This document shows, in pieces, positions 16,354-26,083 of a DNA stretch of 50,319 bases (the first letter of the stretch is position 1; the number at the start of each line of letters is the position of its first letter). Under the pieces are notes generated by a model. The model ran no database searches and was not told the origin of the DNA. It saw nothing but the letters and a program-made list of their open reading frames with translations. Position numbers and translations under genes: made by a program. Origin of the DNA: an uncultured Prevotellaceae bacterium (lineage in GTDB: Bacteria > Bacteroidota > Bacteroidia > Bacteroidales > Bacteroidaceae); NCBI GenBank assembly GCA_902784065.1, contig CACZTJ010000020.1, positions 1 to 50,319 on the forward strand. Direction: 5' to 3'.

Positions 16354-16357
16354 GACC

Positions 16358-18397
16358 GTGAAACAGTATCAACTATTCATCAGATCATTACTCATCAGCC
16401 TGCTGTTCATCAGCATGCCGACAGCTATGTCTGGTGCCAAAAGCGACTCACTGATCTTAGGGAAGATCTACGAATACCATCAGACACACATCAATGAGAT
16501 CCACAATCTGAAGGACAACGTATATGCGAAGTTCCGCTTCAATGTAGAGAAGCGTAACTCTATCCTCTGGCTCATCCCCTCGATGTATGTACTCGCCAAA
16601 GACCCAAGGGAGTATATCCGTGAATCCTATAACGATGTAACCTTTCTGAACGAACACGACTTCATTGTGAACCGCCAGGTGCTGACAGGTACGATCCGCA
16701 AGAACCGCAAGGCGATGCCTGTCATCGTGGACTTCAACTCCCCCCGTATCTATGATATCGCCCTCTATGACGAACATATGCTGTCGCCCTTCAACCGCAT
16801 CAACAGGATGTTCTATCGTTACAGGCAGTACCTCCAGAGCGACGGCACCACCCGACTGGAGTTCAGACCAAAGTACTATAACACCCAGCTTGTAAACGGC
16901 TACGCCATCGTGGAGACTGAGACGGGACGTATTATCCGTACGATTATGAACGGTGAGTTTGATATGCTGTCGTTCTGCACGGAGGTGAAATACGAGGACA
17001 CCGACACCCTCTCGCTGATGCCATCCATCTGTACCACTGCAGCCACATTCAAGTTTATGGGTAACAGGGTATCGACGGTATTCAACTCACAATACCAGCA
17101 GACCAAGTCGCTGCCAGACAGCATCGACGAGCAACGGAGCATGGAACTGATGGACTCGTTGCGCCCGCAACCGCTGGCAGAGAGCGACAAGCGTATCTAC
17201 GAGGCAGCGGCACAACGGCAGCGGGAGGCAGAAGCAGCTGCCGCCGCTGACACCATCGAGCATAAGGGGGACAAGTGGAAGCACTTCTGGTGGGACATCG
17301 TGGGCGACAACCTCGTGACGCCGATAGCGGCAGAGTCGAAAGACCAAGGTGCCGAGTTCCGTCTGTCACCCATCATCAACCCCCTGAACGTGAGATATAG
17401 CGGCAGCAAGGGTATTTCGTATAAGATGAAACTCTCCTTTAGGTATAAGTTCAATGAGCACCGTTATCTGTCGCTGGAGCCCATGTTCGGTTATAACTTC
17501 AAACAGAAGCAGTTCTACTTCAACGCGCCCCTGAGAATGACTTATAACCCGAAACGTAACGGTTATGTACAGTTGACGGTGGGTAACAACCGTATCAGTA
17601 ACTCCACGGTACTGGATCAGATCAACCATGAGCACGGCGACACCATTAACTTCACGCAGAAGGATGCCGACCAGTTTATCGACAACTATGTGGAGCTGAA
17701 GAACAACATCATGCTCTACGAATGGTTCGACCTTGAGACGCGTCTGGTTTACCACCAGCGTACCCCTTTGAACAAAGACCTGATGATCCAATACAACATG
17801 CCGACGCGATACAGGAGTTTTGCACCGGCTATTGAACTGAAGTTCCACCCTTGGCTTGACAAGGGACCGACATTCACCGTGGATTACGAGCGGAGTATCA
17901 AGAACATCTGGAAATCGAATATCCAATATGAGCGCTGGGAGTTTGACGGTCAGTGGAAGTTGAAGATTGCAGGACTGCGTTTCATGAACATGAGAACGGG
18001 TTACGGTTTCTATACCAACAGGAGCGACAATTTCTTCATGGACTACGCCAACTTCTGCGACAACAACCTGCCTGAAGGCTGGGAAGATCGCTGGAGCGGC
18101 AATTTCCAGTTGCTGGATGGAAGGATCTATAACGAATCGAACTTCTACTTCCGCAATAACGCGTCGTACGAGTCACCGCTGCTCTTTGCCACCTGGTTGC
18201 CCTATGTAGGTAAATATATCGAGAAGGAGCGCCTGTATTTCAGTAATGTGATCGTGCAGCACACACGTCCCTATTTCGAGATCGGCTACGGCTTCACCAA
18301 CCGCTATGTATCCCTAGGCTTTTTCGCCAGCTTCCTGAACACCAGTTTCCAGAAGGCTGGTATCACTTTCGACTTTGAACTCTTTAAACGATGGTAA
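16358..18397 (+). CDS. DUF5686-type outer-membrane beta-barrel protein
   Basis: The product is 679 aa, starting at a GTG 4 nt after uvrA. An N-terminal signal peptide (LLISLLFISMPTAMSGA) is present. Residues about 40-290 form a periplasmic part with an Ala/Glu/Gln-rich linker near 280-300; residues about 340-679 alternate aromatic and polar residues in the manner of beta strands and end in FELFKRW, a C-terminal aromatic as in outer-membrane barrels. The pattern fits Bacteroidota DUF5686 proteins. The carboxypeptidase-like plug domain that often precedes the barrel is not evident. Function unknown; it sits inside a DNA-repair operon. Confidence 0.7.
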   Translation: MKQYQLFIRSLLISLLFISMPTAMSGAKSDSLILGKIYEYHQTHINEIHNLKDNVYAKFRFNVEKRNSILWLIPSMYVLAKDPREYIRESYNDVTFLNEHDFIVNRQVLTGTIRKNRKAMPVIVDFNSPRIYDIALYDEHMLSPFNRINRMFYRYRQYLQSDGTTRLEFRPKYYNTQLVNGYAIVETETGRIIRTIMNGEFDMLSFCTEVKYEDTDTLSLMPSICTTAATFKFMGNRVSTVFNSQYQQTKSLPDSIDEQRSMELMDSLRPQPLAESDKRIYEAAAQRQREAEAAAAADTIEHKGDKWKHFWWDIVGDNLVTPIAAESKDQGAEFRLSPIINPLNVRYSGSKGISYKMKLSFRYKFNEHRYLSLEPMFGYNFKQKQFYFNAPLRMTYNPKRNGYVQLTVGNNRISNSTVLDQINHEHGDTINFTQKDADQFIDNYVELKNNIMLYEWFDLETRLVYHQRTPLNKDLMIQYNMPTRYRSFAPAIELKFHPWLDKGPTFTVDYERSIKNIWKSNIQYERWEFDGQWKLKIAGLRFMNMRTGYGFYTNRSDNFFMDYANFCDNNLPEGWEDRWSGNFQLLDGRIYNESNFYFRNNASYESPLLFATWLPYVGKYIEKERLYFSNVIVQHTRPYFEIGYGFTNRYVSLGFFASFLNTSFQKAGITFDFELFKRW

Positions 18398-21300
18398 AAC
18401 CCCTGACTGTCTATAAGGCGAGTGCTGGAAGCGGAAAAACGTTTACCCTCGCCACCGAATACATCCGACTGCTTGTGGAGAATCCCACCAGCTACAGAAG
18501 CATCCTGGCTGTGACTTTCACCAACAAAGCCACAGAGGAGATGAAGATGCGTATCCTGAGTCAGCTATACGGTATCTGGAAGGCGCTGCCCGAATCGGAC
18601 AGCTACCTGAAGGTCATAGAAGAAAAGACGGGCTATCCCACGCAGACCATCAGGGAACGGGCCGGACAAGGGCTCTACAACCTGTTGCACAACTACAACT
18701 ACTTCCGCGTGGAGACCATCGACACCTTCTTCCAGAGTGTGCTGAGGAACATGGCACGGGAGCTCGACCTGACGACAAATCTGAAGATAGGCCTCAACGA
18801 CCAGCAGGTGGAAGAACTGGCGGTAGATCAGTTGATAGCCGACCTGAGCGCTACTGACGTGCTGCTGCAATGGATCCTCAAGTATATCATGGAGAGCATC
18901 TCTGACGAAAAGTCGTGGAACGTGATCTCCAAGATCAAACGCTTTGGGTGCACCATCTTCAAGGACGAATACAAAAACGTGAGTCAGGCATTGGAGCAGA
19001 AGATGGAAGAGCAAGGCTTCTTCGAGCGATATACCACCCAACTGCGAGAGATCAAGAAAGCCGCTGAGGAACGGATGAAGGAGATCGGAGAGAGCTTCTT
19101 CGACACATTGGAAGGCGAAGGCCTCAGCATCGACGATCTGTCCAATAAGAGCAGAGGTATAGCAGGCTTCTTCCTGAAATTGCAGAAGGGCGTGTTCGAC
19201 CCCTCGATTGAGAATGCAAGCGTTGCCAACTGCTTAGGCAATCCTGGCAAATGGTGCGCCAACGGGCACCCCCAGCGCGACTTCATCGTATCGCTGGCAG
19301 AGAGTGTCTTAGGCAATATCCTGCGCTTTGCCGTAGAGGAACGTTCGCGACAATGGTATCTCTATAAATCGGCTGACCTCACCCTGCGCCATCTGAACCA
19401 GCTGAGACTGCTAGGCAGCATCGAGAAGAAAGTGAGGGAGCTGAATGAGAACAACAACCGTTTCCTGCTGAGCGACACACAACAGTTGCTGCATGCGCTG
19501 ATAGAAGGAAGCGACTCGCCTTTCATCTTTGAGAAGATTGGTACCCAGCTGGAGCATGTGATGATTGATGAGTTTCAAGACACCAGTACCGTTCAGTGGC
19601 AGAACTTCCGCGTGCTGCTCGACGAGGCTATGAGTCATGAAGGAAGCTCGAACCTGATTGTGGGTGATGTCAAACAGAGCATCTACCGCTGGCGTTCCGG
19701 CGACTGGCGCCTGCTGAACGATATCGAACAGCAGTTTCATGAGCAACAGATCACCACTCTACCCCTGAAGACCAACTATCGCTCAGAACGGAAGGTGATC
19801 AGCTTCAACAACCATTTCTTCCAGCATGCGACAGAACTGGAATATCTTGCACAGAGAGAGATGAATGTCTTAGAGGCAGAACAGCTGAAAAAAGCTTATG
19901 ACGACGTGGTGCAGGAGATACCGGAACAGCGGGAGGATGCCGGAGAAGTGAGGGTGACACTGCTGCCATTGTCAGATTACCAGAATCAGACCCTCCGACG
20001 GTTAGCTGACATGATCAGCGAACTGACGGCACGAGGTGTGCCCCAGCAGGCTATCGCCATCCTGGTGCGTGTCAACTCCCAGATACCGACGATAGCACAA
20101 TACTTCCAGAATGAGATGCCGGAGGTGAATATCGTATCCGACGAGGCATTCAGGCTCGATGCATCGGCAGCAGTCAACCTGTTGGTAGCAGCCCTCAGGC
20201 TACTCACCCACCCTGACGATCAACTGACGAAGGCTGCCATCATCAAGCTCTATCATATCGATGTGCTGAAGGAGCAGACGGAAGACAATGAGCTGTTGCT
20301 GAGTACGAACGATCTTGACCAGCTCTTGCCGGAGGCTTTCCTGAGTCAGAGGGAGCAGTTGCTCACAATGCCCCTCTACGAACTGACGGAGCGGCTGCAT
20401 GCCATCTTTGAACTGGAGAGGCTGAATGAGCAGAGTGCCTATGTGTTTGCCTTCTACGATCAGCTGGCAAGCTATGTAAGTGAGAATACCGCCGACATCG
20501 ATTCATTCCTCTCGACGTGGGAAGAGAGTCTCTGCGGTAAGACCATCCAAAGTAAAGAGAGTAACGGTGTGAGAATCCTCTCGATCCATAAGTCGAAGGG
20601 ACTGGAGTACGACTATGTGATCTGTCCCTTCTGCGACTGGCAACTGGAGAAGCCCAACGGCCAAATCCTGTGGTGCCGGCCTGAGGAGGAACCGTTCAGC
20701 GATCTGCCCATCGCGCCGATAGACTATAGTTCAAAACAGATGATGGGCACCATCTATGAGCGCGACTACCTGCACGAGCATCTGCAGAACACGGTGGATA
20801 ACCTCAACCTGTTGTATGTAGCCTTTACACGTGCTAAGAAAGGGCTGTATGTCATCGGTAAGCGTGGCGCCAAGAATTCGCGTTCTGTTCTGATAGAGCA
20901 ATGTCTTCCCTTAGTAGCACAAGAGATGCCTGAAGCCGTCATCTCAGGGCTGGAGGATGAGAAAGGGATGCTGGTGTTTGAGGCAAAGGCACAGGGCTCT
21001 CAGATAACAGTAAAGAACAAGCAGAAGGCATCTAACAAGAATCCGTTCCTACAGCCAGCGAAGCCTGTGGATGTAGATTTCCACTTTATGGAGAGTCGGG
21101 TGGATTTCCGTCAGAGCAACCGCAGTCAGGCTTTTATCGAGACAGATGAGAGTGACGAGACAGAGCGACTGAACTATATCCAGACGGGTAGCGTGCTGCA
21201 TCAGATCTTCTCCACAATCCGTACGACAGATGATATAGAGGACGCTCTGAAACAGTTGCAGTTTGAAGGGGTGCTCTACGATGAGCAGATCACACCGGAA

Positions 21301-21615
21301 CGCATCACCAAGATGTTGAGAAAGCGCCTGCAGGATCAACGAGTAGCCGATTGGTTCTCGCCCCACTGGACACTTTTCAACGAGTGTACCATCCTCTGTA
21401 CTGAAAACGGAGCGGTAAAAGAGAAGAGACCAGACCGCGTGATGACAGATGGCAAGAAATGGGTGGTAGTAGATTTTAAGTTCGGTAGTCAGAAACCAGA
21501 ATACCTGGATCAGGTGCGTGAGTATATGCAACTCATCAGGACCATGCAGCCAAAGGCAGAGGTGAGCGGCTATCTCTGGTTTGTATATAGTAACGTCATA
21601 GAAGAAATGGTATGA
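18391..21615 (+). CDS. RecB/AddA-like UvrD-family helicase-nuclease
   Basis: An ATP-dependent DNA helicase-nuclease of 1074 aa, related to AddA/RecB. The order is: motif I ASAGSGKT (10-17), motif Ia AVTFTNKATEEMKMR, motif II IDEFQDTS (about 392-399), motif III GDVKQSIYRWRSGD, motif IV TNYRSE, motif V ILSIHKSKGLEYDYV and motif VI LNLLYVAFTRAKKGLYV. The C-terminal PD-(D/E)xK nuclease has RPDRVM and VVVDFKFG (about 1026-1033). It should process double-strand breaks for recombination with the next gene. It overlaps the DUF5686 gene by 7 nt and the AddB-like gene by 4 nt. Confidence 0.93.
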   Translation: MVKPLTVYKASAGSGKTFTLATEYIRLLVENPTSYRSILAVTFTNKATEEMKMRILSQLYGIWKALPESDSYLKVIEEKTGYPTQTIRERAGQGLYNLLHNYNYFRVETIDTFFQSVLRNMARELDLTTNLKIGLNDQQVEELAVDQLIADLSATDVLLQWILKYIMESISDEKSWNVISKIKRFGCTIFKDEYKNVSQALEQKMEEQGFFERYTTQLREIKKAAEERMKEIGESFFDTLEGEGLSIDDLSNKSRGIAGFFLKLQKGVFDPSIENASVANCLGNPGKWCANGHPQRDFIVSLAESVLGNILRFAVEERSRQWYLYKSADLTLRHLNQLRLLGSIEKKVRELNENNNRFLLSDTQQLLHALIEGSDSPFIFEKIGTQLEHVMIDEFQDTSTVQWQNFRVLLDEAMSHEGSSNLIVGDVKQSIYRWRSGDWRLLNDIEQQFHEQQITTLPLKTNYRSERKVISFNNHFFQHATELEYLAQREMNVLEAEQLKKAYDDVVQEIPEQREDAGEVRVTLLPLSDYQNQTLRRLADMISELTARGVPQQAIAILVRVNSQIPTIAQYFQNEMPEVNIVSDEAFRLDASAAVNLLVAALRLLTHPDDQLTKAAIIKLYHIDVLKEQTEDNELLLSTNDLDQLLPEAFLSQREQLLTMPLYELTERLHAIFELERLNEQSAYVFAFYDQLASYVSENTADIDSFLSTWEESLCGKTIQSKESNGVRILSIHKSKGLEYDYVICPFCDWQLEKPNGQILWCRPEEEPFSDLPIAPIDYSSKQMMGTIYERDYLHEHLQNTVDNLNLLYVAFTRAKKGLYVIGKRGAKNSRSVLIEQCLPLVAQEMPEAVISGLEDEKGMLVFEAKAQGSQITVKNKQKASNKNPFLQPAKPVDVDFHFMESRVDFRQSNRSQAFIETDESDETERLNYIQTGSVLHQIFSTIRTTDDIEDALKQLQFEGVLYDEQITPERITKMLRKRLQDQRVADWFSPHWTLFNECTILCTENGAVKEKRPDRVMTDGKKWVVVDFKFGSQKPEYLDQVREYMQLIRTMQPKAEVSGYLWFVYSNVIEEMV

Positions 21616-24245
21616 GCAATTTTCTCGAAAAGGTAGCTGCAGATTTGCTGAAGAGGTTTGATAACGATCTCTCCCGTGTTGCCGTCGTGTTCCCCAATAA
21701 ACGTGCATCGCTTTTTCTCAATGAGCATCTGGCACGTCAGGCTGGCAAGCCCTTATGGAGTCCTGCCTATATCACCATCAGCGACCTGTTCCGCAGTCAC
21801 TCGGAATGGAAGGTGGCTGACCCTATCCTGTTGGTATGTGAGTTGCACAAGTGTTTTACCGAAGCGACAGAGATGGATGAGACGCTGGATCATTTCTATG
21901 GTTGGGGGCAGCTGCTCCTGGCTGATTTCGATGATCTGGATAAGAACATGGGACCAGCCGACCAGGTGTTTAAGAACCTGAAGGATATCCATGAGCTCGA
22001 CGACATCTCCTACCTCACAGAAGAGCAACGGGAAATGCTCAAACGGTTCTTCAGTAATTTCTCAGAGGATCATAACAGCGAACTGAAACAGCGCTTCCTG
22101 AAGCTCTGGAGTAGGATCGGCACGATCTATCACAGCTTCAACGAACGTCTGGCAAGTCAACAGCTTTGTTATGAGGGTGCACTCTACAGACAGGTGGCAG
22201 AAAACCCTGACATAGCATTCCGTTACGACACCTATGCCTTTGTTGGATTCAATCATCTGCAGGAAGTGGAAAAGACACTCTTCAGACGGTTGGAACAAGC
22301 AGGCAAGGCTATCTTCTATCAGGATACCGAAGAGTTGCCTCCTGAAGAACTGACCTATATCTCTGCGCCGACGGAGAATATTCAGGCTCGCTACGTGAGT
22401 CAGTGGCTCACCCCCGAACGGATTGCCGCCGGAAAGAGAACAGCTATTGTGCTCTGTGATGAGAAACTGTTGCAGACCGTCATCCATTGTCTGCCAGAAG
22501 GTGTCGGGAAGATCAACGTGACAACAGGTTATCCCCTGAGTCAGACTGCTGCTGCCACCCTGGTGAGTCAGTTCTTCAATCTTCAGATCAACGGTTTCTC
22601 ACTGAAGACAGGTGCGTTCAGAAGGCATTGGCTGGAACTGATGAACAGGCATCCCTATGCAAAGATGATGCCTGAAGACTATGCCAGCACCCACTATACC
22701 GACAACAGCGAACTGCTGCATGCCCTGTTGGGTATCATCCGTCATGTGGCGAAAGATCCGAGTCCCAAGGATCAGTTGGCAACAGAGAGTCTGTTCAGGG
22801 TCTATACGGTATTGAATCGTATCACCGACCTCGTGGACAGGGGTGTGCTGACAGTTGATATCATCACCCTTCAGCGCCTGGTATCACAGGTGATACAATC
22901 CACCACGATTCCATTTCACGGAGAACCCGCAGAAGGTATTCAGATCATGGGTGTGCTTGAGACCCGAAACCTCGACTTTGATCACGTGCTGATGCTCTCT
23001 TGTAACGAAGGTAACATGCCGCGTGGTGTGAGCGACACCTCATTTATCCCCTATAGCATCAGAAAGGCGTATGGCCTGACTACGGTGGATCATAAGGTGG
23101 CTATCTATGAACACTATTTCCATCGGTTGCTGCAAAGGGCAAAGGATGTCACACTGGTGTATAACAATGCGACGAACGACGGACAGACTGGTGAGATGTC
23201 ACGCTTTATGCTACAGCAGATGGTAGAGAGAACGAAGCCTATCCAGTACCAGACGCTTCAGGCAGGACAGCAGACACAACTCAAATGTCCTCAGGAAATC
23301 GTCAAGACCGACAAGGTAATGGCCATTATGAAAGAGCGCTTTTCGAAGGAGCACGGAGGCATCAGTCCGACAGCCATCAGCACGTATCTGCGCTGCCAGT
23401 TGCGGTTCTTCTACCATTATGTGGGAAATCTGAAAGAGCCTGATGATAATGACGAGGAACTCGTGGATAACCGTATTTTCGGCAACATCTTCCATAAGGC
23501 GGCTCAGGTGATCTATGAGCGGCTGCAGGCAATGACGGGTAACCGCATCACAGCCCGAGCTATCGATGACCTGTTGAAGAGTGTGGTAGAAATAGAACAA
23601 ACGGTGGATGAAGCCTTTAAGACAGAGCTGTTCCAGATTAAAGATCCTAACCGCCAGATGCCTACCCTTGACGGGTTGCAACTCATCAACAGAGAGGTGA
23701 TCATCAAATATATCCGTCAGCTCTTAGAGAACGACAGGAAATTGACACCTTTTAGTATCGCAGGCTTAGAGAAACCGGTGGAGATGCCTCTGGGCTGGAC
23801 GATTGTAAGAGGTATCATAGACCGTTTGGACCGCATTAAAGAACCGGAGACAGGCGACAGCATCATACGTGTCATTGACTATAAGACAGGTGCCAAGAAG
23901 CAGAAGGATCTGCCTGATGTAGCGGCGATCTTCGATCCTGAAAACGTAAAAGATCACAGTGACTATTACCTGCAGGCATTCCTCTATAGCCATATCGTCA
24001 GAAGGCAGACAAAGACCCCCGTCTCCCCGCTCCTGCTGTTTGTACAATATACAGGTGCCGATGAATATGATCCCACGCTAAAATTGGGTAAGGACCCCGT
24101 AAAAGATATTGCCACAGTATCGGATGAGTTTATGACGCTGTTGACAGAAAAGATGAGCGAGATCTTCTGTCAAGACCTCGCTTTCTCTCCAACAGAGGAC
24201 AACGAGACCTGTCGTTCGTGTCCCTATAAAATACTGTGTCGGTAA
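21612..24245 (+). CDS. AddB-like PD-(D/E)xK nuclease, helicase-exonuclease partner
   Basis: The product is 877 aa. The N-terminus (RVAVVFPNKRASLFLNEHL) resembles the inactivated helicase domain of AddB: the Walker lysine region is not conserved as in true helicases. The C-terminus has the nuclease core VIDYKTGAKK (about 754) and the four cysteines of an AddB-type iron-sulphur cluster: one in RCQLRFFYHY (about 595) and three in CRSCPYKILC at the end. It partners the RecB/AddA-like protein upstream, with which it overlaps by ATGA. Its stop directly abuts the convergent ettA stop. Confidence 0.9.
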   Translation: MSNFLEKVAADLLKRFDNDLSRVAVVFPNKRASLFLNEHLARQAGKPLWSPAYITISDLFRSHSEWKVADPILLVCELHKCFTEATEMDETLDHFYGWGQLLLADFDDLDKNMGPADQVFKNLKDIHELDDISYLTEEQREMLKRFFSNFSEDHNSELKQRFLKLWSRIGTIYHSFNERLASQQLCYEGALYRQVAENPDIAFRYDTYAFVGFNHLQEVEKTLFRRLEQAGKAIFYQDTEELPPEELTYISAPTENIQARYVSQWLTPERIAAGKRTAIVLCDEKLLQTVIHCLPEGVGKINVTTGYPLSQTAAATLVSQFFNLQINGFSLKTGAFRRHWLELMNRHPYAKMMPEDYASTHYTDNSELLHALLGIIRHVAKDPSPKDQLATESLFRVYTVLNRITDLVDRGVLTVDIITLQRLVSQVIQSTTIPFHGEPAEGIQIMGVLETRNLDFDHVLMLSCNEGNMPRGVSDTSFIPYSIRKAYGLTTVDHKVAIYEHYFHRLLQRAKDVTLVYNNATNDGQTGEMSRFMLQQMVERTKPIQYQTLQAGQQTQLKCPQEIVKTDKVMAIMKERFSKEHGGISPTAISTYLRCQLRFFYHYVGNLKEPDDNDEELVDNRIFGNIFHKAAQVIYERLQAMTGNRITARAIDDLLKSVVEIEQTVDEAFKTELFQIKDPNRQMPTLDGLQLINREVIIKYIRQLLENDRKLTPFSIAGLEKPVEMPLGWTIVRGIIDRLDRIKEPETGDSIIRVIDYKTGAKKQKDLPDVAAIFDPENVKDHSDYYLQAFLYSHIVRRQTKTPVSPLLLFVQYTGADEYDPTLKLGKDPVKDIATVSDEFMTLLTEKMSEIFCQDLAFSPTEDNETCRSCPYKILCR

Positions 24246-25943
24246 TTACTCTTCCATGAGCTTACGATAACGGGCACGTTTGGGCTCTTCCAGTCCTAAG
24301 CGCTGTGCCTTATTAGCCTCATATTCGGAGTAGTTGCCCTCGAAGTAGAACACATTTCCCTCACCCTCGAAGGCAAGGATATGGGTACAGATACGGTCCA
24401 GGAACCAACGGTCGTGACTAATGATAACAGCACATCCGGCAAAGGCTTCAAGACCTTCCTCAAGTGCACGTAACGTATTGACATCTATATCGTTAGTAGG
24501 CTCATCCAGGAGTAAAACATTACCCTCTTGCTTCAGGGCGATAGCCAGATGCAGACGGTTGCGCTCACCTCCGGAGAGCACCCCGCATTTCTTCTCCTGA
24601 TCTGCGCCACTGAAGTTGAAGCGTGAGAGGTATGCACGCACATTCACATCACGTCCACCCATACGGATGGTCTCATTGCCGCCACTCACCACCTGATAGA
24701 CACTCTTCTCTGGATCTATATCCTTATGCTGCTGATCCACATAAGAAAGCTTGACGGTCTCACCGACATCGAAAGTACCGGCATCAGGGGTATCAAGTCC
24801 CATGATGAGTCGGAAGAGCGTTGTCTTTCCAGCTCCGTTAGGACCAATCACACCCACAATACCATTTGGCGGGAGGATGAAATTGAGATCCGTGAAGAGT
24901 TGTTTCTCCGGGAAGGATTTGGCAACATGCTCTGCAACGATGACCTTATTACCCAGGCGTGGACCGTTGGGGATGAAGATCTCGAGCTTCTCCTCACGTT
25001 CCTTCTGTTCCTCGTTGAGCATCTTATCATAGGAGTTCAGACGGGCCTTTCCTTTTGCGTGGCGTGCTTTTGGTGCCATACGCACCCACTCCAACTCACG
25101 TTCAAGTGTCTTACGGCGCTTAGAGGCAGACTTCTCTTCCTGAGCCAGACGCTGTGACTTCTGTTCGAGCCAAGAAGAATAGTTTCCCTTCCAGGGAATA
25201 CCCTCACCACGATCCAGTTCGAGAATCCACTCTGCCACATCATCGAGGAAATAGCGGTCGTGGGTAACGGCAATCACTGTTCCTTCATACTGTTGCAGGT
25301 GCTGTTCGAGCCAGTCGATGGATTCTGCATCGAGATGGTTGGTAGGCTCATCGAGCAGGAGCACGTCTGGCTTCTGAAGCAGCAGACGGCACAAGGCCAC
25401 ACGACGGCGTTCACCACCAGAGAGTGTTGCTACACTCCAATCGCCAGGAGGACAGTTCAGAGCAGCCATCGCACGATCGAGTTTGGAATCCATGTTCCAG
25501 GCATCGGTAGCATCGATGACATCCTGCAGCTCTGCCTGACGGGCCATCAGCTTCTCCATCTTATCAGCATCCTCATAATATTCCGGGAGTCCGAATTTCA
25601 CGTTGATCTCATCGTATTCAGCAAGTGCATCATAGACGTGTTGCACACCCTCCATCACATTCTCCTTTACCGTTTTCGTCTCATCGAGTGGCGGATCCTG
25701 AGGCAGATAGCCCACCGAGTAACCTGGGCTCCATACCACATTGCCCTGATACTGCTGATCAATTCCTGCAATAATCTTCATCAGTGTGGATTTACCGGCA
25801 CCATTCAGACCGATGATACCAATCTTTGCCCCATAGAAGAAACTGAGATAGATGTTCTTGAGCACTTGCTTCTGGTTCTGCTGGATGGTCTTGCTCACTC
25901 CTACCATCGAGAAAATCACTTTCTTGTCGTCAACTGTTGCCAT
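24246..25943 (-). CDS. ettA: Energy-dependent translational throttle protein EttA (ABC-F)
   Basis: A ribosome-associated ABC-F ATPase of 565 aa that gates the first peptide bonds according to energy state. Two ABC domains: Walker A GLNGAGKST, signature LSGGERRR, Walker B LLLDEPTNHLD; then Walker A GPNGAGKTT, LSGGERNR and LLLDEPTNDID. There are no membrane segments. The linker (about 255-310) is basic and helical. The length and the MATVDDKKVIFSM start match EttA rather than Uup. It is transcribed alone, convergent with the addB-like gene with no spacer, so the two transcripts must overlap. Confidence 0.95.
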   Translation of the reverse strand: MATVDDKKVIFSMVGVSKTIQQNQKQVLKNIYLSFFYGAKIGIIGLNGAGKSTLMKIIAGIDQQYQGNVVWSPGYSVGYLPQDPPLDETKTVKENVMEGVQHVYDALAEYDEINVKFGLPEYYEDADKMEKLMARQAELQDVIDATDAWNMDSKLDRAMAALNCPPGDWSVATLSGGERRRVALCRLLLQKPDVLLLDEPTNHLDAESIDWLEQHLQQYEGTVIAVTHDRYFLDDVAEWILELDRGEGIPWKGNYSSWLEQKSQRLAQEEKSASKRRKTLERELEWVRMAPKARHAKGKARLNSYDKMLNEEQKEREEKLEIFIPNGPRLGNKVIVAEHVAKSFPEKQLFTDLNFILPPNGIVGVIGPNGAGKTTLFRLIMGLDTPDAGTFDVGETVKLSYVDQQHKDIDPEKSVYQVVSGGNETIRMGGRDVNVRAYLSRFNFSGADQEKKCGVLSGGERNRLHLAIALKQEGNVLLLDEPTNDIDVNTLRALEEGLEAFAGCAVIISHDRWFLDRICTHILAFEGEGNVFYFEGNYSEYEANKAQRLGLEEPKRARYRKLMEE

Positions 25944-25970
25944 ACTTTTGAGTTAATTTCAGATTTTGTG

Positions 25971-25978
25971 CAAAAATA
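25971..25978 (-). promoter_or_regulatory. Probable -7 box (TATTTTTG) of ettA
   Basis: The minus-strand TATTTTTG lies 27 nt upstream of the ettA start. No good -33 box was found at the usual spacing. Confidence 0.4.
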
Positions 25979-26021
25979 CAAAAAAAAGACGAAATCTAAT
26001 ACATATCTCATATTTTATTTG

Positions 26022-26029
26022 TAATTTCG
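26022..26029 (+). promoter_or_regulatory. Possible -7 box (TAATTTCG) before the ketoacyl synthase
   Basis: It matches TAnnTTTG with one change (C for T) and lacks a clear -33 box. It lies only about 12 bp before the point where the synthase homology begins, consistent with loss of the intervening start region. Confidence 0.3.
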
Positions 26030-26083
26030 CAGCCAAATTGAGAAGATCTGAAAGCCCAGCTTCCCCGAAATACAAGAAGTTAT

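Noticed and set aside
18391-24245. RecB/AddB pair as a novel nuclease system
   Set aside because: Motifs and order match known AddAB-type repair enzymes of Bacteroidota; no unusual domains seen.
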